Below, in pieces: positions 56,230 through 64,000 of a DNA stretch of 64,000 nt. The notes under the pieces were generated by a model. That model was not told where the DNA came from. It made no database searches and worked only from the letters and a program-made list of their open reading frames with translations. Position 1 is the first letter of the stretch, and each line of letters begins with the position of its first letter. The translations under genes and the position numbers were made by a program. The DNA is from Halobacillus andaensis (GTDB taxonomy: Bacteria > Bacillota > Bacilli > Bacillales > Halobacillaceae), in NCBI RefSeq assembly GCF_014636475.1, contig NZ_BMEL01000001.1, positions 62,001-126,000 on the forward strand, written 5' to 3'.

Positions 56230-57003
56230 TTGTCTACTTTACACGTTGAAACAACTGGAAACGTAGCAACCATCACGATCCAGAGCCCGCCAGCAAATGC
56301 ACTTTCCAGTTCGATATTAAATGATTTATCAATTGAATTAGATAGTATTGAAAAGAATAAAGAAATTAAAGCCATTTTACTAAAAGGTGAAGGGAAATTC
56401 TTTTCAGCTGGAGCTGATATTAAAGAATTTACATCTTTTCAAAGTTCCTCAGATTCAGGTGGATTAGCCGGTAAGGGGCAGGAACTGTTTGATCGAATTG
56501 AACATTTTCATATTCCAATTATCGCAGCTATTCATGGAGCTGCGTTAGGGGGCGGACTAGAGCTCGCTATGGCCTGCCATATTCGTTATGTAGCTGATGA
56601 TGCAAAACTTGGTCTGCCTGAGCTAAACCTTGGAATTATTCCTGGGTTTGCAGGTACTCAGAGGCTGCCTAGGCACGTAGGAGCCGCTAAAGCTTATGAA
56701 ATGATTTTAACGGGAGTGCCAATATCAGGTGAAGAGGCTGTTAAAGTTGGCTTAGCTAACCAAAGTTTCAGTAATGACAGCCTATTACAAGAAGCTGAAA
56801 AAACTGCACATCTTATCGCTTCTAAGAGTGGGCCAACCATTAAACAGGTGATGAACTTAATTCCTTATGCGTATACGACTCAATTAAAAGATGGAATTAA
56901 GAAGGAAGCAGAAGCCTTTGGCGATGTTTTTAAAAATGAAGATGCGCGCGAGGGTGTGCAAGCTTTCATCGAAAAAAGAAAACCCGAATTTAAGGATCAA
57001 TAG
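56230..57003 (+). CDS. fadB: Enoyl-CoA hydratase
   Basis: 257 residues, crotonase fold. Oxyanion-hole segments FSAGADIKEF and AIHGAALGGGLELAMACH, and PELNLGIIPGFAGTQRL with the catalytic-region glutamate, are all visible. It hydrates 2-trans-enoyl-CoA in beta-oxidation. It starts with TTG 56230 after AAGGAGA. Cotranscription with fadR, etfB and etfA is indicated by 17-27 base gaps. Confidence 0.93.
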   Translation: MSTLHVETTGNVATITIQSPPANALSSSILNDLSIELDSIEKNKEIKAILLKGEGKFFSAGADIKEFTSFQSSSDSGGLAGKGQELFDRIEHFHIPIIAAIHGAALGGGLELAMACHIRYVADDAKLGLPELNLGIIPGFAGTQRLPRHVGAAKAYEMILTGVPISGEEAVKVGLANQSFSNDSLLQEAEKTAHLIASKSGPTIKQVMNLIPYAYTTQLKDGIKKEAEAFGDVFKNEDAREGVQAFIEKRKPEFKDQ

Positions 57004-57020
57004 TTTAGGAGGGAATAGCA

Positions 57021-57794
57021 ATGAACATTTATGTACTGCTAAAAAGAACATTTGATACGGAAGAGAAAATTTCTATAAACAATGGAAGAATTGATGATGA
57101 TGGTGCTGAATTTATCATTAATCCTTACGATGAGTATGCGGTAGAAGAAGCAATTAACTTGCGTGATGTTCACGGTGGAGAGGTGACCGTTGTTACAATT
57201 GGCGAAGAAGATGCGGAGAAACAGCTGCGAACAGCTTTAGCTATGGGCGCGGATAAAGCTGTCTTAGTGAACACGGAAGATGATCTCGAGGAAGGTGATC
57301 AATTTACAACCGTAAAAATTTTGGAGGCCTTCTTTGAAGACAAAGAAGTGGATCTCATCCTTGGTGGTAATGTGGCCATCGATGAAGCGAGCGGACAGGT
57401 AGGACCCCGGCTGGCTGAACGATTGAATATGCCTTGTGTAACAACAATTACAAGTATTGAAATTGATGGCAGTGACGTTCAAATCGAACGCGATGTGGAA
57501 GGTGACGTTGAAAAAGTAGAAACGACCTTGCCACTTATAGTGACGTGCCAGCAAGGATTAAATGAACCTCGCTATCCTTCTTTACCAGGTATTATGAAAG
57601 CGAAAAAGAAACCATTAGAAGAACTTGAAATTGACGACTTAGATTTGGATGAAGATGAGGTGGAAGCTAAGACGAGAACGACTGAAATCTTCTTGCCTCC
57701 GGAAAAGCAAGCAGGTAAGGTACTTGAAGGAGAAACGGATGATCAAGTAAAAGAATTAGTATCGCTATTAAAATCAGAAGCTAAAGTTCTTTAA
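57021..57794 (+). CDS. etfB: Electron transfer flavoprotein beta subunit
   Basis: 257 residues. N-terminal NIYVLLKRTFDTEEKI, then the AMP-binding ALAMGADKAVLV, DLILGGNVAIDEASGQVGP and the recognition-loop region. With EtfA it passes electrons from acyl-CoA dehydrogenases to the respiratory chain. AGGAGGGA precedes ATG 57021. Confidence 0.95.
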   Translation: MNIYVLLKRTFDTEEKISINNGRIDDDGAEFIINPYDEYAVEEAINLRDVHGGEVTVVTIGEEDAEKQLRTALAMGADKAVLVNTEDDLEEGDQFTTVKILEAFFEDKEVDLILGGNVAIDEASGQVGPRLAERLNMPCVTTITSIEIDGSDVQIERDVEGDVEKVETTLPLIVTCQQGLNEPRYPSLPGIMKAKKKPLEELEIDDLDLDEDEVEAKTRTTEIFLPPEKQAGKVLEGETDDQVKELVSLLKSEAKVL

Positions 57795-57821
57795 GAAAGT
57801 TTTTCGGAAAGGAGACTTATA

Positions 57822-58802
57822 ATGAGTAAAAAAGTATTGGTAATAGGTGAAGCTCGTGAAGGTACGCTAAGAAATGTAACATTTGAAGCAATCGCAGCAG
57901 CGAATATTATTAGTGATGGTGGAGAAGTAGTTGGTGTTCTGTGTGGTGAAGGGCAGTTAGAAGAAATGGGTAAAGAAATGATTTATTATGGTGCTGACCG
58001 TGTAACTACTGTAGCAAACGAAAATTTGAAAACGTATACATCCGATGGATACGGCCAAGCTCTACAAGCCGTGATTGATGATGAATCTCCTGAAGGGATC
58101 GTCATGGGACATACTTCTATTGGTAAGGATATAACACCTAAGCTTGCCAGCAGATTGGAATCAGGGCTGATTTCAGATGCTACAGAAGTTGTGGCAGAAG
58201 ACGGAAAGATTGTATTTACGAGACCGATTTACTCTGGTAAAGCATTTGAAAAGAAAGAGATCACTGACGGTATTATTTTTGCGACGATCCGCCCGAATAA
58301 TATTCCGGCTGGTCAGCGAGATGATTCTCGCATGGGAGAGGTTACAGAGAAAAGCGTAGAAGTCGGTAATATTCGTACCATTATTAAAGACATTATTCGT
58401 AAGTCTTCGGATGGTGTGGATCTATCAGAAGCAAAAGTCATTATAGCTGGGGGACGCGGTGTGAAAAGTGAGGAAGGCTTTGAGCCGTTAGAACAGCTTG
58501 CCGAAGTTCTAGGAGGTACAGTTGGGGCTTCTCGTGGAGCGTGTGATGCGGGTTACTGTGATTATTCCTTGCAAATTGGTCAAACAGGAAAAGTAGTTAC
58601 ACCAGATCTTTACATTGCTTGTGGCATCTCAGGAGCCATTCAACACTTAGCAGGAATGTCTAATTCGAAAGTCATTGTTGCCATTAATAAAGATCCAGAA
58701 GCCAATATTTTCAACGTTGCAGATTACGGTATTGTAGGAGATTTATTTGATGTCGTACCAAAACTGATTGAAGAGATTAAGCAAATGAAGGTAAACGCGT
58801 AA
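57822..58802 (+). CDS. etfA: Electron transfer flavoprotein alpha subunit
   Basis: 326 residues. The C-terminal FAD-binding domain is typical: GGRGVKSEEGFEPLEQLA, GGTVGASRGACDAGYCDYSLQIGQTGKVVTPDLY is split across ~235-268, and ACGISGAIQHLAGM follows. It binds FAD and pairs with EtfB. AAAGGAGA precedes ATG 57822. A terminator ends the operon. Confidence 0.95.
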   Translation: MSKKVLVIGEAREGTLRNVTFEAIAAANIISDGGEVVGVLCGEGQLEEMGKEMIYYGADRVTTVANENLKTYTSDGYGQALQAVIDDESPEGIVMGHTSIGKDITPKLASRLESGLISDATEVVAEDGKIVFTRPIYSGKAFEKKEITDGIIFATIRPNNIPAGQRDDSRMGEVTEKSVEVGNIRTIIKDIIRKSSDGVDLSEAKVIIAGGRGVKSEEGFEPLEQLAEVLGGTVGASRGACDAGYCDYSLQIGQTGKVVTPDLYIACGISGAIQHLAGMSNSKVIVAINKDPEANIFNVADYGIVGDLFDVVPKLIEEIKQMKVNA

Positions 58803-58817
58803 GTTTTAGCTCGAATA

Positions 58818-58862
58818 AAAAAGGTTAAAGTAGGAGTGTATCTGCTTTAGCCTTTTCTATTT
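58818..58862 (+). terminator. Terminator of the fatty-acid operon
   Basis: AAAGGTTAAAGTAG pairs with CTGCTTTAGCCTTT (two G-T pairs), T-rich tail. Confidence 0.85.
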
Positions 58863-58946
58863 TAAGAATGTTTTAATGGATGTTTTTCTTTCGTTAGCTT
58901 CTGCTTTTGTCGCATAAACAAATTGTTAGTCAGTTAAAATAGAAAG

Positions 58947-58955
58947 TGATATACT
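58947..58955 (+). promoter_or_regulatory. Extended -10 promoter of trxA
   Basis: TGA-TATACT; no good -35 at 16-18 bases, so extended -10 recognition is likely. Confidence 0.45.
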
Positions 58956-58990
58956 TTGTAAAGACTAAAAGAACGAGGAGGTTTTTTATA

Positions 58991-59305
58991 ATGGCACTTG
59001 TTAAAGCAACAGATCAAAACTTTACAGAAGAAACTGGCGAAGGCTTAGTCCTTGCAGATTTTTGGGCACCTTGGTGCGGCCCTTGTAAAATGATTGCTCC
59101 AGTACTTGAAGAGCTTGATGAGGAAATGAGTGATCAAGTTAAGATTGTTAAACTTGATGTAGACGAAAACCAAGAAACGGCAAGTAAGTTCGGGGTAATG
59201 AGTATCCCTACGTTACTGCTTTTCAAAGATGGTAAAGTAGTAGATCAAGTAATAGGCTTCCAACCAAAAGAAGCGCTAGCTGAATTAATTACAAAGCATT
59301 CCTAA
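58991..59305 (+). CDS. trxA: Thioredoxin
   Basis: 104 residues. Active site [10 protein letters not shown], cis-proline in SIPTLLLF, and the usual central [16 protein letters not shown]. Reduces protein disulfides in the cytoplasm. ATG 58991 follows GAGGAGG; the frame extends to 58946 without a ribosome site. It has its own promoter and terminator. Confidence 0.97.
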   Translation: MALVKATDQNFTEETGEGLVLADFWAPWCGPCKMIAPVLEELDEEMSDQVKIVKLDVDENQETASKFGVMSIPTLLLFKDGKVVDQVIGFQPKEALAELITKHS

Positions 59306-59322
59306 TCTTAATGAACATTACA

Positions 59323-59352
59323 AGGCCACGCTGCTAAGCAGCGTGGCTTTTT
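59323..59352 (+). terminator. Terminator after trxA
   Basis: GCCACGCTGC / GCAGCGTGGC stem, TAA loop, T run. Confidence 0.95.
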
Positions 59353-59420
59353 GCTGTATAACATTTCCTAAATGTGGTACCTTTTCTATAAGAACCTCTA
59401 GGAGAGCGGGGTGTACAACC

Positions 59421-61214
59421 ATGAATAACAATATTAAAGAAAAGCTGGCTGTACTACCTGGACAGCCGGGCTGCTATTTGATGAAAGATAGACACAATAC
59501 CATTATCTATGTAGGGAAAGCTAAAGTGTTAAAAAATAGAGTGAGATCATATTTTACTGGAGCTCATGATGGGAAGACGCAGCGCCTTGTGCAGGAGATA
59601 ACAGACTTTGAGTATATAGTGACGACTTCAGAGATTGAAGCATTAATCTTAGAAATGAATTTAATTAAGAAGCATGACCCTAAGTACAATGTAATGCTGA
59701 AGGATGATAAAACTTATCCATACTTAAAAGTAACTTCTGAACGTCATCCGAAGCTGATTGTTACTCGTAAAGTGAAAAAAGATAAAGGGAAATACTTCGG
59801 TCCTTATCCAAATGTTATTGCAGCAAGAGAAACAAAGAAGTTGTTAGATCGATTATATCCACTCCGAAAATGTAATACCATGCCCGATCGCGTTTGCTTA
59901 TATTACCACATGCACCAATGCCTTGGACCGTGTGAATTCCACGTATCTAAAGAAACCAATCAGGATATTGTTCAAAGCATAACCTCCTTTTTAGGAGGGG
60001 GACACAAAGAGATAAAGAATGATTTGAAAAATAAAATGCACGAAGCTTCAGAAAAACTGGATTTTGAAAGAGCAAAAGAATACCGTGATCAAATTGAACA
60101 TATCGAATCTGTTATGGAGCAGCAGAAAATGACGATGAATGATCAAGTAGACCGTGATGTGTTTGGATACTCTTACAATAAAGGTTGGATGTGCGTTCAA
60201 GTATTTTTTATACGTCAAGGAAAGCTAATTGAGCGCGATGTAGCTTTATTTCCATTTTTTGATGACCCTGAAGATACGTTCTTAAGTTATATTGGACGAT
60301 TTTACTTGCATCAAAACCACCCATATCCGAAAGAAATGCTAGTACCTGTAGGAACGAATACAGAAGTTCTAGAAGGCGTGGTAGATTCAAAAGTAGTCAT
60401 ACCAATGCGTGGACGTAAGAAAGAGCTTGTGCAGTTAGCTATGAAGAACGCAGAAATTTCATTAGAAGAGAAGTTTGCTTTGATAGAAAGAGACGAAGAG
60501 CGAACGATAAAAGCCGTGGAAACACTTGGAGAAAAGTTAAATATAGAAACACCTCACCGAATTGAGGCCTTTGATAACTCGAATATCCAAGGAGCCGATC
60601 CTGTTTCAGCCATGGTAGCGTTTATAGATGGCAAGCCGAATAAAAAAGAATACCGTAAATACAAAGTGAAAAATGTGCAAGGACCGGATGACTATGACAC
60701 GATGAGAGAGGTTATTAGAAGACGCTATACACGCGTTTTAAAAGAGAAGCTCCCGCTGCCAGATTTAATTGTCGTCGATGGAGGCAAAGGACAAATGACA
60801 GCAGCCTTAGATGTGTTGGAAAATGAGCTTGGGCTTGAAATTCCACTTTGTGGATTAGCAAAAGACGACAAACACAAAACGAGTGAATTACTTTATGGGT
60901 CCCCTCCGGTGATTGTAGATCTAGAGCGTAACTCTCAAGAATTTTATCTCGTCCAGCGGATTCAAGATGAAGTTCACCGTTTTGCTATATCATTCCACAG
61001 ACAGCTTAGAGGCAAAGGAGCCATTCAATCAGAACTGGATCAAATTCCAGGAGTTGGTCAAAAGCGTAGAAGATTATTATTACGCCACTTTAAGTCTATT
61101 AAAGAAATCAAAGAGGCTTCTCCAGACGATTTAACTAAGCTGGGGGTGCCTACGCCAGTAGCTCAAACAATATTAGACGCTTTAAATCAAGAAGAAGAGC
61201 CAGCTGATGAATAA
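59421..61214 (+). CDS. uvrC: Excinuclease ABC subunit C
   Basis: 597 residues. N-terminal GIY-YIG nuclease ([18 protein letters not shown] and the Arg in [10 protein letters not shown]), a cysteine cluster around [17 protein letters not shown], the UvrB-binding UVR motif ([18 protein letters not shown]), the RNase H-like nuclease ([25 protein letters not shown]) and C-terminal HhH motifs. It makes both incisions in nucleotide excision repair. ATG 59421 follows GGGGTG; the open frame to 59343 begins in the trxA terminator. The stop is in the loop of the next hairpin. Confidence 0.96.
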   Translation: MNNNIKEKLAVLPGQPGCYLMKDRHNTIIYVGKAKVLKNRVRSYFTGAHDGKTQRLVQEITDFEYIVTTSEIEALILEMNLIKKHDPKYNVMLKDDKTYPYLKVTSERHPKLIVTRKVKKDKGKYFGPYPNVIAARETKKLLDRLYPLRKCNTMPDRVCLYYHMHQCLGPCEFHVSKETNQDIVQSITSFLGGGHKEIKNDLKNKMHEASEKLDFERAKEYRDQIEHIESVMEQQKMTMNDQVDRDVFGYSYNKGWMCVQVFFIRQGKLIERDVALFPFFDDPEDTFLSYIGRFYLHQNHPYPKEMLVPVGTNTEVLEGVVDSKVVIPMRGRKKELVQLAMKNAEISLEEKFALIERDEERTIKAVETLGEKLNIETPHRIEAFDNSNIQGADPVSAMVAFIDGKPNKKEYRKYKVKNVQGPDDYDTMREVIRRRYTRVLKEKLPLPDLIVVDGGKGQMTAALDVLENELGLEIPLCGLAKDDKHKTSELLYGSPPVIVDLERNSQEFYLVQRIQDEVHRFAISFHRQLRGKGAIQSELDQIPGVGQKRRRLLLRHFKSIKEIKEASPDDLTKLGVPTPVAQTILDALNQEEEPADE

Positions 61215-61232
61215 CAGCTGGCTCTTTTTTTA
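61195..61232. terminator. Terminator between uvrC and yslB
   Basis: GAGCCAGCTG (61197-61206) / CAGCTGGCTC (61215-61224) with T run; it holds the uvrC stop in its loop. Confidence 0.93.
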
Positions 61233-61676
61233 TTTTTCTTTTGTTGCTGTGATTTCAATTATGTTTTCTTTCGTTAGTACTTCTTCCATGCATTCATATG
61301 TATCTCCGGTTATCGATTGTGCAGTTTCTGCAAGAAATCCGCATTCCAGTCTAAAATCTACGGGGAAAATTTTTTGGTTTAGCCTTTTCTCTACAATGTG
61401 ACCCTGCAGGTGAAAAACTAATTCTCTTCTTTTTTCTTTTTTTAGCTGAAGTTCGCCCCAACCCATGTATTGAAAGAATTCATATAATTCTTCAAACGTT
61501 TCTATTGTCGTTTCGCGAGCAATATTCTTGCCCATAAAATAAAGCAGGTAAGGAGCATCTTTACCAAGAAAGTCTGGCAAAGTATAATATCGCAATAAAT
61601 CGAAGCCCGCTCCGGTAGCAACTAGCGATGAAATATTTTCTGTTGATAACTTAGCTGTATCTTTCATGACGCTCAT
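61230..61676 (-). CDS. yslB: DUF2507 family protein YslB
   Basis: 148 residues, soluble. The segment DLLRYYTLPDFLGKDAPYLLYFMGKNIAR (split by position ~28-56) and MGWGELQL, then the Cys-containing LECGFLAETAQSITGDTYEC, are typical of DUF2507, a 4-vinyl-reductase-like small-ligand fold. Function unknown. Position between uvrC and sdhC matches B. subtilis YslB. It is convergent with uvrC, divergent from sdhCA. Confidence 0.85.
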   Translation of the reverse strand: MSVMKDTAKLSTENISSLVATGAGFDLLRYYTLPDFLGKDAPYLLYFMGKNIARETTIETFEELYEFFQYMGWGELQLKKEKRRELVFHLQGHIVEKRLNQKIFPVDFRLECGFLAETAQSITGDTYECMEEVLTKENIIEITATKEK

Positions 61677-61787
61677 TCCTTTCTACCCATTATTATCGCT
61701 TGAAAAAGAAAAACTCGCAATAGTATTTCATACATTTTAAGGAATTGTGATAAATGCTTCATTTCCTGAATTTATGAACAGGTTTTC

Positions 61788-61816
61788 TTGACGGTATTAC
61801 TCGATAGAAGTACAAT
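61788..61816 (+). promoter_or_regulatory. sdhCA promoter
   Basis: TTGACG (61788-61793), 17-base spacer, TACAAT (61811-61816). Predicted start near 61823, leaving a leader of about 137 bases. Confidence 0.78.
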
Positions 61817-61854
61817 AAACGTGTCACAAATTGTACATTTAGCAGTTTTGAAAA

Positions 61855-61882
61855 AGGAAACATGGGGATTTCCTATCTTTTT
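61855..61882 (+). terminator. Possible attenuator in the sdhC leader
   Basis: AGGAAA (61855-61860) / TTTCCT (61869-61874) followed by ATC and six T. A weak intrinsic terminator between promoter and first gene. Confidence 0.4.
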
Positions 61883-61959
61883 TATTCGCTTATAAAAGCG
61901 CTTAACTGACTGAAAAGTGTGCATCATTATATTTTGCAATCATCTTGAGGGGGGTAAAC

Positions 61960-62580
61960 ATGGCAGGAACACGCGGATACGTTAACCGAAGATTACATTC
62001 ACTATTAGGGGTAGTCCCAATCGGAATATTCCTAATCCAGCACTTAACTGTGAACTTTTTTGCAACACGTGGCCCAGAAGCGTTTAACTCGGCAGCTCAT
62101 TTTATGGAGAGCTTACCGTATCGTTACGTTCTGGAGATTTTTATTATCTTCTTACCACTGTTGTTTCACTCCATTTATGGAGTATACATTGCATTCACGG
62201 CTAAAAGTAATCTGAAGACCTTTGGTCACTTTAGAAACTGGATGTTTATGTTACAAAGATTCACAGGTATCATAACGCTCATTTTCATTGCGTGGCACGT
62301 GTGGGAAACTCGTATAGCGATTGGATTTGGCTGGGCAGAATTGAACTATCAGTTGATGGAAGGCATCCTTACTGATCCATTCTTTTTCTGGTTCTACATA
62401 GTAGGGGTAATCTCCACTACGTTCCACTTCTCTAATGGCCTATGGTCCTTCTTTGTAAGCTGGGGTATTACAGTTTCACCACGTTCACAACAAATCATGA
62501 CTTATGTGAGCATTATTGTATTTGTTGCTATTTCCTACGTAGGTGTACGTACATTAATTCAATTTGCCTACGGAGTTTAA
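61960..62580 (+). CDS. sdhC: Succinate dehydrogenase cytochrome b558 subunit
   Basis: 206 residues with five membrane helices. Histidines suited to two b-type hemes lie in VNRRLHSLLG, IQHLTVN, LFHSIYG, AWHVWET and FHFSNGLW. It anchors SdhA and SdhB to the membrane and passes electrons to menaquinone. ATG 61960 follows GAGGGGGG by five bases. sdhA starts 54 bases after the stop. Confidence 0.95.
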   Translation: MAGTRGYVNRRLHSLLGVVPIGIFLIQHLTVNFFATRGPEAFNSAAHFMESLPYRYVLEIFIIFLPLLFHSIYGVYIAFTAKSNLKTFGHFRNWMFMLQRFTGIITLIFIAWHVWETRIAIGFGWAELNYQLMEGILTDPFFFWFYIVGVISTTFHFSNGLWSFFVSWGITVSPRSQQIMTYVSIIVFVAISYVGVRTLIQFAYGV

Positions 62581-62634
62581 AAGTTTCATTGCACTGAAAC
62601 GCGATAGAGAAAGTCAAGGGAGTGAGCATTAATT

Positions 62635-64000
62635 ATGAGTAATCGAAATATAGTAATTGTTGGTGGAGGTCTTGCAGGCCTGATGGCAACAATTAAAGCA
62701 GCAGAGCAAGGTGTTCATGTTGACTTGCTCTCAGTAGTGCCTGTTAAGCGCTCTCACTCTGTTTGTGCACAAGGTGGTATTAACGGTGCCGTTAATACAA
62801 AAGGTGAAGGAGATTCACCTTGGGAACACTTTGATGATACGGTATATGGAGGAGATTTCTTAGCAAACCAGCCGCCAGTTAAAGCAATGTGTGATGCGGC
62901 GCCAGGTATTATCCACTTATTAGATCGTATGGGTGTTATGTTTAACCGTACACCGGAAGGGCTTCTTGATTTTCGCCGCTTCGGAGGTACGCAACACCAT
63001 AGAACAGCATTTGCCGGAGCAACTACTGGCCAGCAGCTGCTCTACGCTTTAGACGAACAAGTTCGTCGTCACGAGGTGAATGGTCTTGTAACCAAGTATG
63101 AAAATTGGGAGTTCCTATCCGCCATTATTGATGATAAAGGGGTAGGACGTGGTGTTGTAGGTCAAAACTTAAGCAACCATGAGATTAAAGCATTTCCAGC
63201 AGATGCCGTGATTATGGCGACTGGTGGTCCAGGGATTATCTTCGGAAAATCAACAAACTCAGTTATTAATACAGGTTCAGCTGCTGCTGCCTTGTACCAG
63301 CAAGGTGTTGATTATGCGAACGGGGAGTTTATTCAAATCCACCCGACAGCTATTCCAGGAGATGATAAGCTTCGTTTAATGAGTGAATCTGCTCGTGGTG
63401 AAGGTGGACGAGTATGGACTTATAAAGATGGAGAGCCATGGTACTTCTTAGAAGAGAAATATCCGGCTTACGGAAACCTTGTACCGCGAGATATTGCAAC
63501 ACGTGAAATCTTCGATGTCTGCGTGAACCAGAAGTTGGGGATCAACGGAGAAAACATGGTTTATCTTGATTTATCACACAAAGATCCTAAAGAACTAGAT
63601 GTAAAACTTGGCGGTATCATCGAAATCTATGAAAAATTTGTAGGAGAAGACCCAAGGAAAGTTCCGATGAAGATCTTCCCAGCTGTTCACTATTCGATGG
63701 GCGGCATGTGGGTTGATTTTGATCAAATGACAAATATCCCGGGCATTTTTGCTGCAGGTGAGTGCGATTACAGTCAGCATGGAGCAAACCGTTTGGGAGC
63801 AAACTCTCTATTATCTTCTATTTATGGCGGAATGGTAGCCGGCCCTAATGCCGTGAAGTATACGGAAGACTTGGAAACGATTTCTGATGAGATGACGTCA
63901 GCTTTGTTTGACCAAAAGGTTAAGGAAGAGCAGGAAAAATTCGAAGCGATTATGAATATGGACGGCGACGAGAATGCTTACCAGCTTCATAAAGAATTAG
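62635..64000 (+). CDS. sdhA: Succinate dehydrogenase flavoprotein subunit (3' end cut off)
   Basis: 455 codons are visible and the frame is still open at the window end. FAD-binding GGGLAGLMA (residues ~10-18), the covalent-flavin region SVCAQGGINGAVN with its nearby histidine (RSHSVCAQGG), HPTAIPGDDKL and ESARGEGGRV of the active site, VPRDIATREIF, and YSMGGMWVD plus GAANRLGANSLL-type ending (GANRLGANSLLSS) are all present. It oxidises succinate to fumarate. A GGGAGTGA site precedes ATG 62635. sdhB should follow outside the window. Confidence 0.96.
   Translation, partial: MSNRNIVIVGGGLAGLMATIKAAEQGVHVDLLSVVPVKRSHSVCAQGGINGAVNTKGEGDSPWEHFDDTVYGGDFLANQPPVKAMCDAAPGIIHLLDRMGVMFNRTPEGLLDFRRFGGTQHHRTAFAGATTGQQLLYALDEQVRRHEVNGLVTKYENWEFLSAIIDDKGVGRGVVGQNLSNHEIKAFPADAVIMATGGPGIIFGKSTNSVINTGSAAAALYQQGVDYANGEFIQIHPTAIPGDDKLRLMSESARGEGGRVWTYKDGEPWYFLEEKYPAYGNLVPRDIATREIFDVCVNQKLGINGENMVYLDLSHKDPKELDVKLGGIIEIYEKFVGEDPRKVPMKIFPAVHYSMGGMWVDFDQMTNIPGIFAAGECDYSQHGANRLGANSLLSSIYGGMVAGPNAVKYTEDLETISDEMTSALFDQKVKEEQEKFEAIMNMDGDENAYQLHKEL

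Noticed and set aside
59343-59420. N-terminal extension of uvrC
   Set aside because: It begins within the trxA terminator and is unlike UvrC; ATG 59421 has a ribosome site.
61893-61906. cre-like TAAAAGCGCTTAAC upstream of sdhC
   Set aside because: Three mismatches to the cre consensus, too weak to list as a site, though its AAGCGCTT core is suggestive.

Overview
The window is chromosomal core DNA from an endospore-forming Bacillaceae. Gene content and order closely follow the Bacillus subtilis ytkL to sdhA stretch (ytoI-nrnA-ytrIH-dnaE, accDA-pfkA-pyk, citZ-icd-mdh-phoPR-polA-mutM-coaE-gapB-speD-nrdR-dnaBI, thrS, infC-rpmI-rplT, pheST, rnhC-zapA-polX-mutS2, lcfA-fadR-fadB-etfBA-trxA-uvrC, sdhCA). 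Spore-related genes (ytrH, ytrI, ytaF, ytxC, sspI) fit a spore former. The exact genus is inference: an AT-rich, probably moderately halophilic Halobacillus-like relative is my best guess. Both ends are cut, inside the ytkL-like hydrolase on the left and inside sdhA on the right. I see no rRNA, tRNA, prophage, CRISPR array, defence island or complete insertion sequence.

Layout: 1-4.3 kb holds nucleotide and signalling hydrolases and the sporulation pair ytrHI. 4.4-14.7 kb runs from DNA polymerase DnaE through malic enzyme and a GntR/FadR-type regulator to acetyl-CoA carboxylase, phosphofructokinase and pyruvate kinase. 16.5-20.6 kb is the TCA block citZ-icd-mdh plus a MaoC-like gene. 20.8-28.2 kb is phoPR-polA-mutM-ytaF-coaE. 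28.3-33.4 kb is gapB, speD, nrdR and the helicase-loading genes dnaB-dnaI. 34.3-38.6 kb is thrS behind a threonine T-box, then the ribosomal operon infC-rpmI-rplT behind an L20-type leader. 38.6-46.6 kb is small membrane proteins, ysdB, an M42 peptidase, sspI and pheST behind a phenylalanine T-box. 47-53.5 kb is rnhC, zapA, cvpA, polX, mutS2. 53.8-58.8 kb is the fatty-acid degradation operon. 59-64 kb is trxA, uvrC, yslB and the start of sdhCA.

Regulatory signals are the most informative non-coding content. They include two T-boxes with readable specifier codons, the L20 leader with an AUU start codon on infC, a consensus cre before the MaoC-like gene and a relaxed one at citZ, two CcpN-like boxes at gapB, a FadR (TetR-type) palindrome at fadR, a sigma-W-type promoter at ysdB, and a 13-bp GntR/FadR-type palindrome just after the malic-enzyme promoter, whose likely ligand-responsive regulator is the next gene.

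Nothing here looks like a wholly new multi-gene system. The least explained content is a 490-bp GC-rich, hairpin-dense element bounded by 13-bp inverted repeats after thrS, two related-looking palindromic intergenic repeats (46.8 and 53.6 kb), a 27-residue membrane peptide ORF after yshE, and structured leaders before speD and sdhC.
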